A stretch of 64,000 bases of DNA, from the NCBI GenBank assembly GCA_050949085.1, contig JBMNFB010000009.1:62001-126000 (forward strand). The letters are read 5' to 3'. Below, piece by piece: positions 1 to 6,538 of the stretch. Every line of letters begins with the position of its first letter. Position 1 is the first letter of the stretch. This stretch comes from JBMNFB01 sp050949085 (GTDB lineage: Bacteria; Bacillota; UBA994; UBA5500). The notes under the pieces are model-generated. The model saw only the letters and a program-made list of their open reading frames with translations. It was not told the DNA's origin and did not search any database. The position numbers and the translations under genes are program-made.

Positions 1-400
1 GAAAGAGCAGCTTAACAGTCCCGGCCAGCCGCTGGCGGTGCTGCTGCAGCAGTAGGCCGGTACCGACCAGGATGGCGCAGTGAGCGTCGTGGCCACAGGC
101 GTGGCAGACCCCATCGCGGCGAGAGGCATACTCGGTTCCGCTGGTATCCGGAATAGGCAGTGCGTCCATGTCGGCGCGGAAAGCGATGGTGGGGCCAGGG
201 AGGTCGCCGATGATGGTGGCCAGGATCCCGGTCTGGCCAACCTTTTCGCAGACCTCAATGCCGGCCTGGCGCAGATGCTGGGCCAGATAGCGAGACGTCT
301 GGTACTCTCTATAGCCCAGCTCGGGGTACATATGCAGATGTCGTCGTATCTCCACCAGTTGCGCGGCGATCTGGTTGGCCTGGTCCAGCCAGTAGCTCAT
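1..400 (-). CDS. M20 family metallo-amidohydrolase, N-terminal part (cut by window edge)
   Basis: The frame runs from an ATG at 400 off the left edge, giving 133 N-terminal residues of an M20-type N-acyl amino acid/peptide amidohydrolase. Visible family motifs are RRHLHMYPELGYRE near residue 19, FRADMDALPIPD near residue 73 and the metal-binding CHACGHDAH near residue 99. These enzymes bind two metal ions and hydrolyse N-acyl amino acids or small peptides in the cytoplasm. The start is supported by GGAGGGAGG about 7 bases upstream. The dimerisation domain and the remaining metal ligands lie outside the window, so the exact substrate cannot be inferred. Confidence 0.9.
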   Translation of the reverse strand, partial: MSYWLDQANQIAAQLVEIRRHLHMYPELGYREYQTSRYLAQHLRQAGIEVCEKVGQTGILATIIGDLPGPTIAFRADMDALPIPDTSGTEYASRRDGVCHACGHDAHCAILVGTGLLLQQHRQRLAGTVKLLF

Positions 401-482
401 GATCGGCCTCCTCCCTCCGTTGTCGTACCACTGCTTATTCTAGTTCTGCCCGTCCCTAGCCAAATCCTGTTTGACAAGGGAA

Positions 483-511
483 ACTGCCCCTCGCAGCCTC
501 ACTGGGGCAGT
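483..511 (-). terminator. Hairpin at the end of the small membrane protein gene
   Basis: ACTGCCCC (483-490) and GGGGCAGT (504-511) form a perfect 8-bp stem on the minus strand, followed by TTCCCTTG. The stop codon of the 499-837 gene lies in the loop. The T-tract is short, so it may be a weak terminator between this gene and the amidohydrolase. Confidence 0.5.
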
Positions 512-837
512 CTGTTGCGCCTCTCCCTCCGCCAGATCCGCATCAGGCCTGCCCCGACGAGAAAGATGATCAGCAGGGAGAGATTCCGCTGCGCCCTGAC
601 CACCCGGGCTTGAGCCTGGGGGAAGAGCACAGCACGCTGACCCACGACGCTAACCACCTGATACCAGCTATCGGTAGTGGCGTCCCAGTAGACATCACCG
701 ACCGAGGGCGGAAACTCAGTGGTGGCAATCACCCGGCCATCCGGCAGAACCAGGCTATAGTATACACCCTCTTCCAGCAGAGGGGAATCGAAGGGGAGCA
801 AGATTAGCAGCAGCAATACGATCAGCGTTCGCCTCAT
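499..837 (-). CDS. Small two-helix membrane protein, unknown function
   Basis: A 112-residue protein starting at the ATG at 837, which has AGGTG six bases upstream. It begins MRRTLIVLLLLILLPF, a hydrophobic segment or uncleaved signal anchor. A polar central part of about 70 residues (PDGRVIATTEFPPSVGDVYW) follows, then a second hydrophobic helix (LSLLIIFLVGAGLM) and a basic tail RIWRRERRNR. The likely topology is an extracytoplasmic central domain with both ends anchored. I do not recognise a family. It lies upstream of the amidohydrolase on the same strand and diverges from the YitT gene. Confidence 0.6.
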   Translation of the reverse strand: MRRTLIVLLLLILLPFDSPLLEEGVYYSLVLPDGRVIATTEFPPSVGDVYWDATTDSWYQVVSVVGQRAVLFPQAQARVVRAQRNLSLLIIFLVGAGLMRIWRRERRNRLPQ

Positions 838-952
838 CCTCATCACCTGCGGATATTGTTCCCTATCCGGGCCAGCCGGCAACCGTAGTTGCCTAAACAG
901 CAGCTGAGGCAGCCTATCCGCGGCCGACCAGACCAGGGTCAGGATCATTCCG

Positions 953-981
953 TTGAGCGCCGCCAGCCGGCCAGATATAAT
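953..981 (+). promoter_or_regulatory. Sigma-A-type promoter for the yitT-like gene
   Basis: TTGAGC (953-958), a 17-base spacer and TATAAT (976-981). It lies 39 bases upstream of the GTG start at 1020, so the leader is short. Confidence 0.75.
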
Positions 982-1019
982 TGGTGGTGGAGCGCACTAA
1001 GGAAGGGTGTGTTTGAACA

Positions 1020-1877
1020 GTGAAGCTCGTACGGAATACGCTAGTGAGTCTGCTCACCATCGCTATAGGCACCGCCATGTCGGCAGTAGCTTTTACGAAA
1101 TTGATCATCCCCAACCAGATGCTCTCCGGCGGGGTGAACGGCGTCAGTATCCTCATCAGCCGCTTTACCGGCCTCCAGGTGGGTACCCTGGTGCTGCTCA
1201 TCAATATCCCGATCATCATTCTCGGCTACCGCAAGATTGGTGGGCGGTTTATCGCCCTGACCACTGCTGCTGTTGCCAGCTACTCGCTGCTGGTGAACCT
1301 GATCCCGACCAGCGCCGCCGTGGACGACCTCCTGCTGGCCTCGGTATTCGGCGGATTGCTACACGGGCTGGGACTGGCACTGGTGCTGCGGGCGGGCGGC
1401 TCCACGGGCGGCACAGATGTGATCGGCGTCATCCTCAACCGAACCTATGGCCTGTCCATGGGAGAGGTGATGCTGGGCTTCAACACGCTGATAGTCGGCG
1501 CCTCTGCCCTGCTCTTTGACCTTAACGCGGCGCTCTACACGCTGGTCTTAATGTTTGTCACCTCGCGCACAGTTGATACGCTGCAAAACCCCAGCAGCCG
1601 CAAGACGGCGATCATCATCACCAGCGAACCGCACGAAATGGCGGAGAGGATTCATCAGCAGCTGCAGCGCGGCGTGACCTTCCTGCAGGGAGAGGGCTCC
1701 TATGAAGGGAGCGAGCGCAAGGTATTGATGTGCGTCCTGACACGCTTTGAGACCGTCCATCTGAAGGAGATTGTGCTCAGTGTGGACCCGAACGCGTTCA
1801 TGACTATCTCCGAGACAGGGGAAGTCGTGGGGCGCTTCGCGCCGCGCAGTGTATTCCGCAAGGTGACCCGCAATTAG
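1020..1877 (+). CDS. YitT/DUF161-family membrane protein with C-terminal DUF2179
   Basis: A 285-residue integral membrane protein. The N-terminal 190 residues hold about five hydrophobic helices with family features such as PNQMLSGGVNGVSIL and the glycine-rich GGSTGGTDVIG. The C-terminal 90 residues form the soluble DUF2179 domain (TAIIITSEPHEMAERI, GVTFLQGEGSYEG). Members are common in Firmicutes in several copies; their transported substrate is unknown. The GTG start is forced by an in-frame TGA at 1014. A purine-rich AAGGAAGGG lies about 12 bases upstream. It appears to be monocistronic, with its own promoter. Confidence 0.9.
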   Translation: MKLVRNTLVSLLTIAIGTAMSAVAFTKLIIPNQMLSGGVNGVSILISRFTGLQVGTLVLLINIPIIILGYRKIGGRFIALTTAAVASYSLLVNLIPTSAAVDDLLLASVFGGLLHGLGLALVLRAGGSTGGTDVIGVILNRTYGLSMGEVMLGFNTLIVGASALLFDLNAALYTLVLMFVTSRTVDTLQNPSSRKTAIIITSEPHEMAERIHQQLQRGVTFLQGEGSYEGSERKVLMCVLTRFETVHLKEIVLSVDPNAFMTISETGEVVGRFAPRSVFRKVTRN

Positions 1878-1925
1878 CTGGGGGCTGTGGCGCACCACTA
1901 GCGCCAGCTGTCCCAACGCGCCATG

Positions 1926-1945
1926 CTCCGGTTCAGCAACCGGAG
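1926..1945 (+). terminator. Tight hairpin downstream of the yitT-like gene
   Basis: CTCCGGTT, loop CAGC, AACCGGAG: a perfect 8-bp stem with a 4-base loop, 49 bases after the stop. No T-tract follows, so termination is uncertain. Confidence 0.3.
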
Positions 1946-2002
1946 GGCGCCGGTGTTGCGGATACGCTATAGGATTACCCTTTCGGCAGATTGCCTTCAC
2001 CC

Positions 2003-2045
2003 TGAAAAAGGAACCGGAGCGGGTGCCGCTCAGTAGCCCCGCTCC
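2003..2045 (-). terminator. Intrinsic terminator of the peptidoglycan-binding protein gene
   Basis: On the minus strand GGAGCGGG (2045-2038) pairs with CCCGCTCC (2023-2016), and GGTTCCTTTTTC follows. The stop codon of the gene sits in the loop. Confidence 0.75.
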
Positions 2046-2806
2046 AGCCCCAGATACCAGAAATCTATCGCCTCGAGCACACCGGTCGCCGCCAGGCCAT
2101 GGCTCTCCTGCCACCGGGCGACCGCTTCCCCCATAGCCGCATCAAACGAACCATCCATCGTCAGCTCGTAGCCCATCCCTCGCAGCAGTTCCTGCACCGC
2201 CAGCACATCCAGCCCGCGATCGCCTGGCCGCAGAGGCCGACCGCCGATGATGGTCCGGTCCCAGATGGCCAGCAGCGTGTCCAGAAAGGCCTGGCCGGTC
2301 ACTCGCATGTCGGGCCAGCTGACCTGGCTGTCTCGCTGAAAGGCCCGGACCAGGCGGGCCGTCCGCGTATCGTAGACGCCGTCGGCCGGGCGCCCCAGAA
2401 TCAGCGCCAGACGGCGATTGGCGGCTACCAGCCGGTTTTGTAGCACCCACACATCCTCGCCCTCATCGCCCAGAATCAGAGGGCGCTGACCAAACTGCCT
2501 CTCTTGTCCTGCCACCTGACCGAAGATTAGGTATGTAAATTCGTTGATCTCCCGCGGTTGCCAGAGGGCCAGATGTACGGCCAGCTGGCGCAGCTGCAGC
2601 AGCAGCCTACCGGTAAGTACGCCGTCCTCGGGCAGTCGCATCAGCTGCCAGGCGGGCTGCAGCAGCGAAACGCGGTTCAGCCAACGCTGCATGATCCAGA
2701 CATCGGTGCCCCGAATAGGCGGATAGCGCAGCCGCAACCAGCGGCTGCCCAAGGGAAAAAAATAGTAGTTGAGGTTCTCTGAGACCATCCTCCTCGTCAC
2801 CCCCAT
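2030..2806 (-). CDS. Protein with two peptidoglycan-binding-like repeats
   Basis: A 258-residue protein. The ATG at 2806 was chosen because AAGGAG lies 8 bases upstream; longer in-frame starts lack one. Two helical PG_binding_1-type repeats are visible. The first (LGDEGEDVWVLQNRL ... TRTARLVRAFQRD) is near residue 115, the second (PGDRGLDVLAVQELL ... GEAVARWQESHGL) near residue 195. The first 90 residues (SENLNYYFFPLGSRWLRLRYPP) are unlike known domains. No signal peptide or transmembrane helix is evident, which is unusual for a wall-binding protein; a mother-cell or spore-related role is possible but is inference. It is divergent from the protease at 2917, sharing a 110-bp intergenic region. 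Confidence 0.8.
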   Translation of the reverse strand: MGVTRRMVSENLNYYFFPLGSRWLRLRYPPIRGTDVWIMQRWLNRVSLLQPAWQLMRLPEDGVLTGRLLLQLRQLAVHLALWQPREINEFTYLIFGQVAGQERQFGQRPLILGDEGEDVWVLQNRLVAANRRLALILGRPADGVYDTRTARLVRAFQRDSQVSWPDMRVTGQAFLDTLLAIWDRTIIGGRPLRPGDRGLDVLAVQELLRGMGYELTMDGSFDAAMGEAVARWQESHGLAATGVLEAIDFWYLGLERGY

Positions 2807-2916
2807 CGCCCCATCTCCTTTCAGCGTATGCAGATCGAGCTCGCCGGGTGTTGGCCCCTGCTCGGCAACAATGACAAAACCGGCGCATATTCTGCAGCGA
2901 AAGGAGGCGATGTCTG

Positions 2917-3891
2917 ATGCGTGACCAGGATCTCGTCGCCTGTTACGCCCCACCCCTCTTGCAGCGAGCCAACGCAATCGGTGTGGGCATCGGCAGGAAG
3001 GTAACCAACGGGCGACGACTGGATCAACCTTGCCTGACAGTATTGGTCAGCAAGAAGTTGCCGCTGACGGCGCTGGCCGTACCCGACCTGATACCCCGCC
3101 GGGTAGCCGGGCTGCCGACGGACGTTATCGAGAGCGGGCCGATTCAGCCGCTGGAACAGGTGGCGCGCCTGCGCCCGGCAAGGCCGGGATGCAGCATCGG
3201 CCATTATCGAATCACGGCCGGGACGTTTGGAGCGGTGGTCTATGATCTGGCCAGCGGCGCGCCGCTGATTCTCTCCAACAATCATGTGGTGGCCAACTCC
3301 AGCAACGGCCGCGACCGCCGTGCCACCCACGGTGACCCGATTCTGCAGCCGGGGCCGTACGACGGCGGTCGGCTCAGCAACGATCTGATTGGCCACCTGG
3401 AACGATACATACCGCTGCACTTCAGCCGGGCGCAACCGGAAGGCAGTCTGGCCGCCAGCAACGTCCGCGGCCAGTGGCGACAGCTGAATGAGCCGCCCCG
3501 TCAGGCGCTGCTGAACACAGTGGACGCAGCAGTGGTCAGACCGATCAGCGCCGACCTGGTCGATCCGACCATCCTCGGTCTGAACCAGATCGACGGCGTA
3601 GCCATACCAGAACTCGACATGCAGGTAAGGAAAAGCGGCCGCACCACCGGCGTGACCCAGGGGATCATCCTTATCAGGGATGTGGTGCTGCGCGTTGACT
3701 ACGGCGAGAGCGGCGACTGTATCTTTACCGGACAAGTAGTGAGCGACCTGCGCAGTGCGCCTGGTGACAGTGGCTCGCTGATCGTCGATCTGGCGAACCG
3801 GGCCGTGGGACTGCTCTTCGCCGGAGGCAACAACCTGACGGTTTTCAACCCCATTCAGCCAGTGCTGGACAGCCTCGCTGTCCGCTTCTGA
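2917..3891 (+). CDS. Trypsin-like serine protease without signal peptide
   Basis: A 324-residue S1-like chymotrypsin-fold peptidase. The catalytic triad is readable: His in ILSNNHVVA (about residue 125), Asp in NTVDAAVVRP (about 206) and Ser in SAPGDSGSLIV (about 289). The first 85 residues (ANAIGVGIGRKVTNGRRLDQPCLTVLVSKK) resemble the lead-in of the Nal1/trypsin-like group of uncharacterised bacterial proteases. No signal peptide or membrane segment is visible, suggesting cytoplasmic action or leaderless release. AAGGAGG at 2901-2907 fixes the start. It stands divergent to the peptidoglycan-binding protein gene and upstream of the Cys-rich protein gene. Confidence 0.85.
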   Translation: MRDQDLVACYAPPLLQRANAIGVGIGRKVTNGRRLDQPCLTVLVSKKLPLTALAVPDLIPRRVAGLPTDVIESGPIQPLEQVARLRPARPGCSIGHYRITAGTFGAVVYDLASGAPLILSNNHVVANSSNGRDRRATHGDPILQPGPYDGGRLSNDLIGHLERYIPLHFSRAQPEGSLAASNVRGQWRQLNEPPRQALLNTVDAAVVRPISADLVDPTILGLNQIDGVAIPELDMQVRKSGRTTGVTQGIILIRDVVLRVDYGESGDCIFTGQVVSDLRSAPGDSGSLIVDLANRAVGLLFAGGNNLTVFNPIQPVLDSLAVRF

Positions 3892-4048
3892 GAAAAAGCA
3901 GGATTGACTGCGCGAACAGGCATTTTTCCTGCAGGAATCTTTGGAGTTTGCCGCGAATAAACATAGGAAATGGCATGAGGATGAAACTTCTGCCTGTGGG
4001 AGCCGTATCTATTCGCAGGGCAAAAATAAGCAGTGAGGAGGTGGAGAC

Positions 4049-4615
4049 GTGTACATGAACAGTAATGAGCTGGTGATGAATCTGGGACAGAATCTCGCCT
4101 ATTTTGGCCTGGGCATGCTGGCAGCCAAGCGGCTGCGGCCTTACGCCAAGTATTTCATCATTGGAGGAATCGCCATTGCAGCTGCTCCGGCAGCGATGAC
4201 TTTGATTGAACAGTGCAAGCAGAAGCATGCCTGCCGCAATCAGGTTGAAGAGGTGGAGATCGATTCAGCCGAGGAGTGCTGCTGCCGCGACGAGCACGAA
4301 GAGTGCTGCGAGGAGGAGCACAAGGAATGCTGCGAGGAGGGGCACAAGGAATGCTGCGAGGAGAAGCAGCATGACTGCAAACACGAAGACAACCCTGAAG
4401 ACTGTCCCTGCCACGCCAAGGAGACCGAGTGCTGCGAGGAGGAGCACAAGGAATGCTGCGAGGAGAAGCACAAAGAGTGCTGCGAAGAGAAGCAGCATGA
4501 CTGCAAACACGAAGACAACCCTGAAGACTGTCCCTGCCACGCCAAGGAGACCGAGTGCTGCGAGGAAGAGGCTGGCGAGGAAGCTGAGGAAAGCGAAGAA
4601 ACACAGCCCGAGTAA
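4049..4615 (+). CDS. Membrane-anchored Cys/Glu/His-rich tandem-repeat protein
   Basis: A 188-residue protein. The N-terminal 50 residues contain a basic stretch (KRLRPYAKY) and one clear hydrophobic helix (FIIGGIAIAAAPAAMTLI). The rest is extremely acidic and cysteine-rich (about 25 Cys in all), built from CCEE(E/G/K)HKE units of 8 residues. A 42-residue block ending HDCKHEDNPEDCPCHAKET occurs twice in tandem. Paired CC, CPC and His residues suggest a soft-metal-binding tail similar in spirit to metallothioneins, but no known family is recognised and the metal is unknown. GGAGGTG supports the GTG at 4049 (5-base spacing) or the ATG at 4055 (11 bases). A strong hairpin follows; the downstream ABC exporter has a separate promoter. 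Confidence 0.8.
   Translation: MYMNSNELVMNLGQNLAYFGLGMLAAKRLRPYAKYFIIGGIAIAAAPAAMTLIEQCKQKHACRNQVEEVEIDSAEECCCRDEHEECCEEEHKECCEEGHKECCEEKQHDCKHEDNPEDCPCHAKETECCEEEHKECCEEKHKECCEEKQHDCKHEDNPEDCPCHAKETECCEEEAGEEAEESEETQPE
4301..4552 (+). repeat. Two tandem 126-bp coding repeats
   Basis: Copies occupy 4301-4426 and 4427-4552, in frame (42 codons each). I count 5 base differences, which give a single amino acid change (Gly in copy 1, Lys in copy 2). A third partial copy begins at 4553. Within each copy a 24-base (8-codon) CC-E-E-x-H-K-E unit is itself repeated. Confidence 0.95.
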
Positions 4616-4631
4616 ACAGATGCGGCTAATA

Positions 4632-4659
4632 CAGGGAGGAGGGGCACCCCTCCTCCCTG
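4632..4659 (+). terminator. Strong GC hairpin after the Cys-rich gene
   Basis: CAGGGAGGAGGGG (4632-4644) pairs perfectly with CCCCTCCTCCCTG (4647-4659): a 13-bp stem with a 2-base nominal loop. Only CTTCGTGTTC follows, so the T-tract is poor, but stem strength and position fit termination. Confidence 0.6.
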
Positions 4660-4709
4660 CTTCGTGTTCACCCTGCACTGGAGGGACGCGATTTTCTCGC
4701 TGGCGGATA

Positions 4710-4738
4710 TTGACACAGCCCTTGTCTGATCATATAAT
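4710..4738 (+). promoter_or_regulatory. Consensus sigma-A promoter of the ABC exporter operon
   Basis: TTGACA (4710-4715), a spacer of exactly 17 and TATAAT (4733-4738): a perfect consensus match, 72 bases upstream of the ABC start codon at 4811. Such a strong core promoter often implies control by a repressor. Confidence 0.9.
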
Positions 4739-4769
4739 TATATTATATAAGTTTTAGCATGTTAAACAT
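4732..4769 (+). promoter_or_regulatory. Candidate operator palindromes overlapping the ABC exporter promoter
   Basis: ATATAATTATAT (4732-4743) is a perfect 12-bp palindrome covering the -10 box. ATGTT-A-AACAT (4759-4769) is a second interrupted palindrome just past the expected start site. The arrangement suits a dimeric MarR/PadR/GntR-type repressor, but no regulator gene is adjacent and AT-rich palindromes can arise by chance. Confidence 0.4.
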
Positions 4770-4810
4770 TTCGCCTGGCTAGGAGTGACCAGAGAAGAGA
4801 GGAGATTCGT

Positions 4811-6538
4811 ATGATAAGGCTTCTGAAATTCCTCAAGCCGTTTGCGATCTCGATCATCGCAGTCTTTGTCCTTACGTTTCTGCAAGCTATATCACAGCTT
4901 CGCCTGCCCCAGCTGATGTCCAGCATTGTTGACGTGGGGATTGTTAAGGGCGACACACCTTTTATCTTGCGGACCGGCCTGCAGATGCTGCTGGTAGCCA
5001 CGCTTGGATCGCTCTGTACCGTTGGTACCAGCTACTTTTCGTCGACAACATCGGCTGGGTTTGGCCGACTGCTCCGCTCAAAGGTATTTTCCAGAGTGGA
5101 GAGCTTCGCGCTGAACGAATTTGACAGGATCGGCACATCAACCCTGATTACCCGCACCACTAACGACGTGACGCATGTGCAACAGGCGGGAATCATGATC
5201 ATGCGGATGATGATGCGGGCACCGATGATGCTGATCGGCGGCCTGGTCATGGCTGTTTCTACCGATGCGAAGCTATCGCGGATTCTGGTCTTCTCCATGC
5301 CGCTGCTCTTTCTGGCGGTCTATGGAATCGCTCGCCAGGGCTATCCGCTTTTCCGGGTGATTCAGCAGAAGCTGGACAGGGTCAACCGCGTGCTGCGGGA
5401 AGGCCTGACCGGCATCCGGGTGATCCGCGCCTTTAACCGCACTGATTATGAAACCAGGCGATTCAACGAAGCCAATCTGGATCTGACCAGCACCAACGTC
5501 AGGGTTGGTCGCCTGATGACACTGATGGATCCAGCCATTTCGCTGATCTTCAACTTCACCACCATCGCCGTCGTCTGGCTAGGCAGCCAGCGGGTCGACC
5601 TGGGAGAAGTGCAGATCGGAGCTCTGATGGCCTTTGTTCAGTATATCGGCACCATCCTCTTCGCCCTGATGCAGTTCTCGTTCCTGTTCATGATGCTGCC
5701 GCGGGCAGCTGCCTCAGCGGAGCGGATCAACGAGATTCTCGACACCGAACCGGTGATCAACGATCCCCTGGTGCCGACAGAACCCGGCAATCTGCGCGGG
5801 CATGTGGAATTCAGAGATGTGACGTTCGCCTACCCAGGGGCCGAGACACCGGCCGTTCAGAACATCTCCTTCGAGAGCAGGCCTGGTGAACTGACAGCGA
5901 TCATCGGCGGCACCGGCTCAGGCAAATCGACGCTCCTCAACCTGATCACCCGCTTCTACGATGTGGATCACGGTCAGGTCCTGGTGGACGGAGTCGACGT
6001 GCGGGAGATGAATCAGCAGGAGCTGCGCCAGAAGATCGGGCTGGTGCCACAGGCGTCAGTGCTCTTCACCGGCAGCGTGGCCGAGAATATTCGCTACGGC
6101 AAGGAAGATGCCACGGACGAAGAAGTGCAGCATGCCGCAGCAGTAGCCCAGGCCAGCGAGTTCATCAGCGGGATGCCAGGCGGCTTTGACGCCTGGATTA
6201 CCCAGGGCGGCACCAACCTGTCGGGCGGCCAGAAACAGCGCATGTCCATCGCCCGGGCGCTGGTCCGCCGCCCCGAAATCTACCTGTTTGACGATAGCTT
6301 CTCAGCTCTGGACTTCAAGACGGACGCCAGACTGCGGGCGGCCCTGCGCAACGAAATGGGCAACTCCACCGTGCTTATCGTCGCCCAGCGGGTGAGCACG
6401 GTGATGGATGCGGACCAGATCATCGTTCTTGATGAAGGGAAGATCGCCGGCATCGGCACCCATCGTGATTTGCTGAAATCTTGCCAGGTTTATCGAGAGA
6501 TTGTCGCTTCGCAACTCTCAGAGGAGGAATTGGCATGA
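4811..6538 (+). CDS. ABC exporter subunit 1 (degenerate-site half, BmrC/TM287-like)
   Basis: A 575-residue half-transporter: six-helix ABC transmembrane domain (residues about 15-310) and C-terminal ATPase. Walker A is GGTGSGKST (about 366), the signature is canonical LSGGQ (about 470), and Walker B is YLFDD (about 494). The catalytic Glu after the Walker B Asp is replaced by Asp. This is the pattern of the non-catalytic partner in heterodimeric multidrug/lipid exporters, where the degenerate half supplies the intact signature to the other ATP site. GAGAGGAG lies upstream of the ATG. The stop overlaps the next start (ATGA), indicating translational coupling. Confidence 0.93.
   Translation: MIRLLKFLKPFAISIIAVFVLTFLQAISQLRLPQLMSSIVDVGIVKGDTPFILRTGLQMLLVATLGSLCTVGTSYFSSTTSAGFGRLLRSKVFSRVESFALNEFDRIGTSTLITRTTNDVTHVQQAGIMIMRMMMRAPMMLIGGLVMAVSTDAKLSRILVFSMPLLFLAVYGIARQGYPLFRVIQQKLDRVNRVLREGLTGIRVIRAFNRTDYETRRFNEANLDLTSTNVRVGRLMTLMDPAISLIFNFTTIAVVWLGSQRVDLGEVQIGALMAFVQYIGTILFALMQFSFLFMMLPRAAASAERINEILDTEPVINDPLVPTEPGNLRGHVEFRDVTFAYPGAETPAVQNISFESRPGELTAIIGGTGSGKSTLLNLITRFYDVDHGQVLVDGVDVREMNQQELRQKIGLVPQASVLFTGSVAENIRYGKEDATDEEVQHAAAVAQASEFISGMPGGFDAWITQGGTNLSGGQKQRMSIARALVRRPEIYLFDDSFSALDFKTDARLRAALRNEMGNSTVLIVAQRVSTVMDADQIIVLDEGKIAGIGTHRDLLKSCQVYREIVASQLSEEELA

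Noticed and set aside
4301..4552. Tandem repeats considered as a CRISPR-like array
   Set aside because: Units are directly adjacent, in frame and coding, without unique spacers or cas genes.
4158..4757. Long frames in all other registers over the Cys-rich gene
   Set aside because: They arise because the 126-bp and 24-bp repeats lack stops in every frame. Only the frame at 4049 has a ribosome binding site and a plausible membrane anchor.
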